This document shows positions 63,521 through 64,000 of a stretch of DNA of 64,000 nt, piece by piece (position 1 is the first letter of the stretch; every line of letters begins with the position of its first letter). This DNA is from Cyclobacterium marinum DSM 745. Lineage in GTDB: Bacteria > Bacteroidota > Bacteroidia > Cytophagales > Cyclobacteriaceae. The stretch is taken from contig NC_015914.1 of assembly GCF_000222485.1 (NCBI RefSeq), positions 3,048,501-3,112,500 of the forward strand, read 5' to 3'. Under the pieces are notes generated by a model. That model had not been told where the DNA came from, did no database searches, and worked only from the letters and a program-made list of their open reading frames with translations. The position numbers were made by a program, and so were the translations under genes.

Positions 63521-64000
63521 ATGAGGTATTCAATCGTTTTTACATTTTTATTGATCAGTGAAAGTGTTATTGGGCAATCTACAGATAATAAAATTGAAAC
63601 AAAAGGTAATATTGGTATAGGTACCCTTGATCCGAAAAATAAATTAGAGGTAGTTGGAAGAACAGCGTTGCGTGGTGATTTATATATAATGGGAGATGAG
63701 TTTGTGCAATTTGTACAAGGAAAGGATAGTGACAAAAGAGGTGTTTCCATAGGTGTCAACGATTTTGGCCTTAAAACTAGGTACAGAAGGTGGAGTGGGG
63801 GCTCTAGGGCCTATAATCAGGTATGGTACGATCAGGGTGGAAGCGATTTCTTTTTCGGAGGGTCCACACTTCCAATTTTTTCTATTTCAAATAAAGGAGT
63901 AGGTGTGGGAACAAAGGAGATCACCCATAATCTTTCCATAAATGGCTCGGGGAAATTTATGGGGGCAGAGTCGAGTTATACAGAGATTAATTCAAACAAT
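63521..64000 (+). CDS. Secreted tail-fibre-like / adhesin-like protein, N-terminal part (cut by window end)
   Basis: 160 codons, open to the last base. A signal peptide (IVFTFLLISESVIGQS) is followed by TKGNIGIGTLDPKNKLEVVG, the 'N-x-G-I-G-T-x-x-P-x-x-x-L-x-V-x-G' repeat that opens many Bacteroidota surface proteins with phage-tail-fibre-like shafts and a C-terminal intramolecular chaperone. A variant appears later as ISNKGVGVGTKEI followed by LSING. The middle (RWSGGSRAYNQVWYDQGGSD) is Gly/Trp/Tyr-rich. The full length and C terminus are not visible. Confidence 0.75.
   Translation, partial: MRYSIVFTFLLISESVIGQSTDNKIETKGNIGIGTLDPKNKLEVVGRTALRGDLYIMGDEFVQFVQGKDSDKRGVSIGVNDFGLKTRYRRWSGGSRAYNQVWYDQGGSDFFFGGSTLPIFSISNKGVGVGTKEITHNLSINGSGKFMGAESSYTEINSNN

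Overview
The window comes from a Bacteroidota chromosome, most likely the order Cytophagales and plausibly a marine Cyclobacteriaceae (Cyclobacterium/Echinicola/Algoriphagus-like). The reasons are the low GC with dense, mostly operonic genes, the near absence of Shine-Dalgarno sites, repeated matches to the Bacteroidota promoter form (-33 TTTG, -7 TAnnTTTG), the bL28-bL33-DUF4295-ftsY block, a Bacteroidota-type LptD, a fused DAHP synthase/chorismate mutase, and a sulfatase/rhamnosidase fusion typical of marine algal-polysaccharide degraders. The genus is inferred, not proven. I found no rRNA, tRNA, CRISPR array, insertion sequence or prophage.

Layout. 1-4.7 kb: end of carA, eno with a strong terminator, then an FtsB/DivIC-like protein, a small outer-membrane protein, cysE and cysM. 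4.9-10.9 kb: an unknown protein, a secreted metallophosphoesterase broken by an in-frame TGA, a Tat-exported sugar isomerase-like protein, a VOC protein, and a WYL regulator divergent from a DinB protein. 11.2-16.7 kb: lysS and proline dehydrogenase on the minus strand, then a secreted nucleoside hydrolase coupled to a secreted six-hairpin-glycosidase-like protein. 17-23.8 kb: a six-gene aromatic amino-acid block (DAHP synthase-chorismate mutase, aroB, aroA, pheA, aminotransferase, tyrA). It is preceded by a Phe/Tyr-rich 31-codon leader peptide and mutually exclusive RNA hairpins, a textbook-like ribosome-mediated attenuator. 23.8-34 kb: arginine deiminase, lptD, a cell-wall amidase, a SirB1-like protein, a redoxin, a phosphopantetheinyl transferase, a WD40 protein, a DivIVA-like protein, folB, a DUF4268 protein and an A-type Fe-S protein lacking its C-terminal cysteines. 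34-38.9 kb: a tightly coupled run (membrane protein, YkvA, SDR, dtd, a ModF-like double ABC ATPase with one degenerate site, MazG-like), converging on a MOSC protein. 39-44.6 kb: dnaK, a GroES-like protein and a multi-PAS histidine kinase split by a second in-frame TGA. 44.7-50.8 kb (minus strand): a porin-like protein and amt, then hemB, a HAD phosphatase and rocD. 51-52.7 kb: rpmB, rpmG, DUF4295, ftsY. 53-64 kb: the sulfatase/rhamnosidase fusion, a His-rich zinc exporter, a dienelactone hydrolase, an M28 peptidase, a secreted trypsin-like protease coupled to a membrane protein, a YCII protein, and the start of a tail-fibre-like surface protein cut by the window end.

How it fits together. 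Most of the window is housekeeping: amino-acid synthesis (Cys, Phe, Tyr), translation, envelope biogenesis and chaperones. The accessory flavour comes from exported hydrolases and a metal/molybdenum theme around 36-39 kb. The most distinctive signals are the aromatic leader/attenuator and two independent genes in which a TGA stands exactly where the family expects tryptophan (TGG). TGA clearly works as a normal stop elsewhere in the window, so these two look like nonsense mutations, read-through sites or base errors rather than a changed genetic code.
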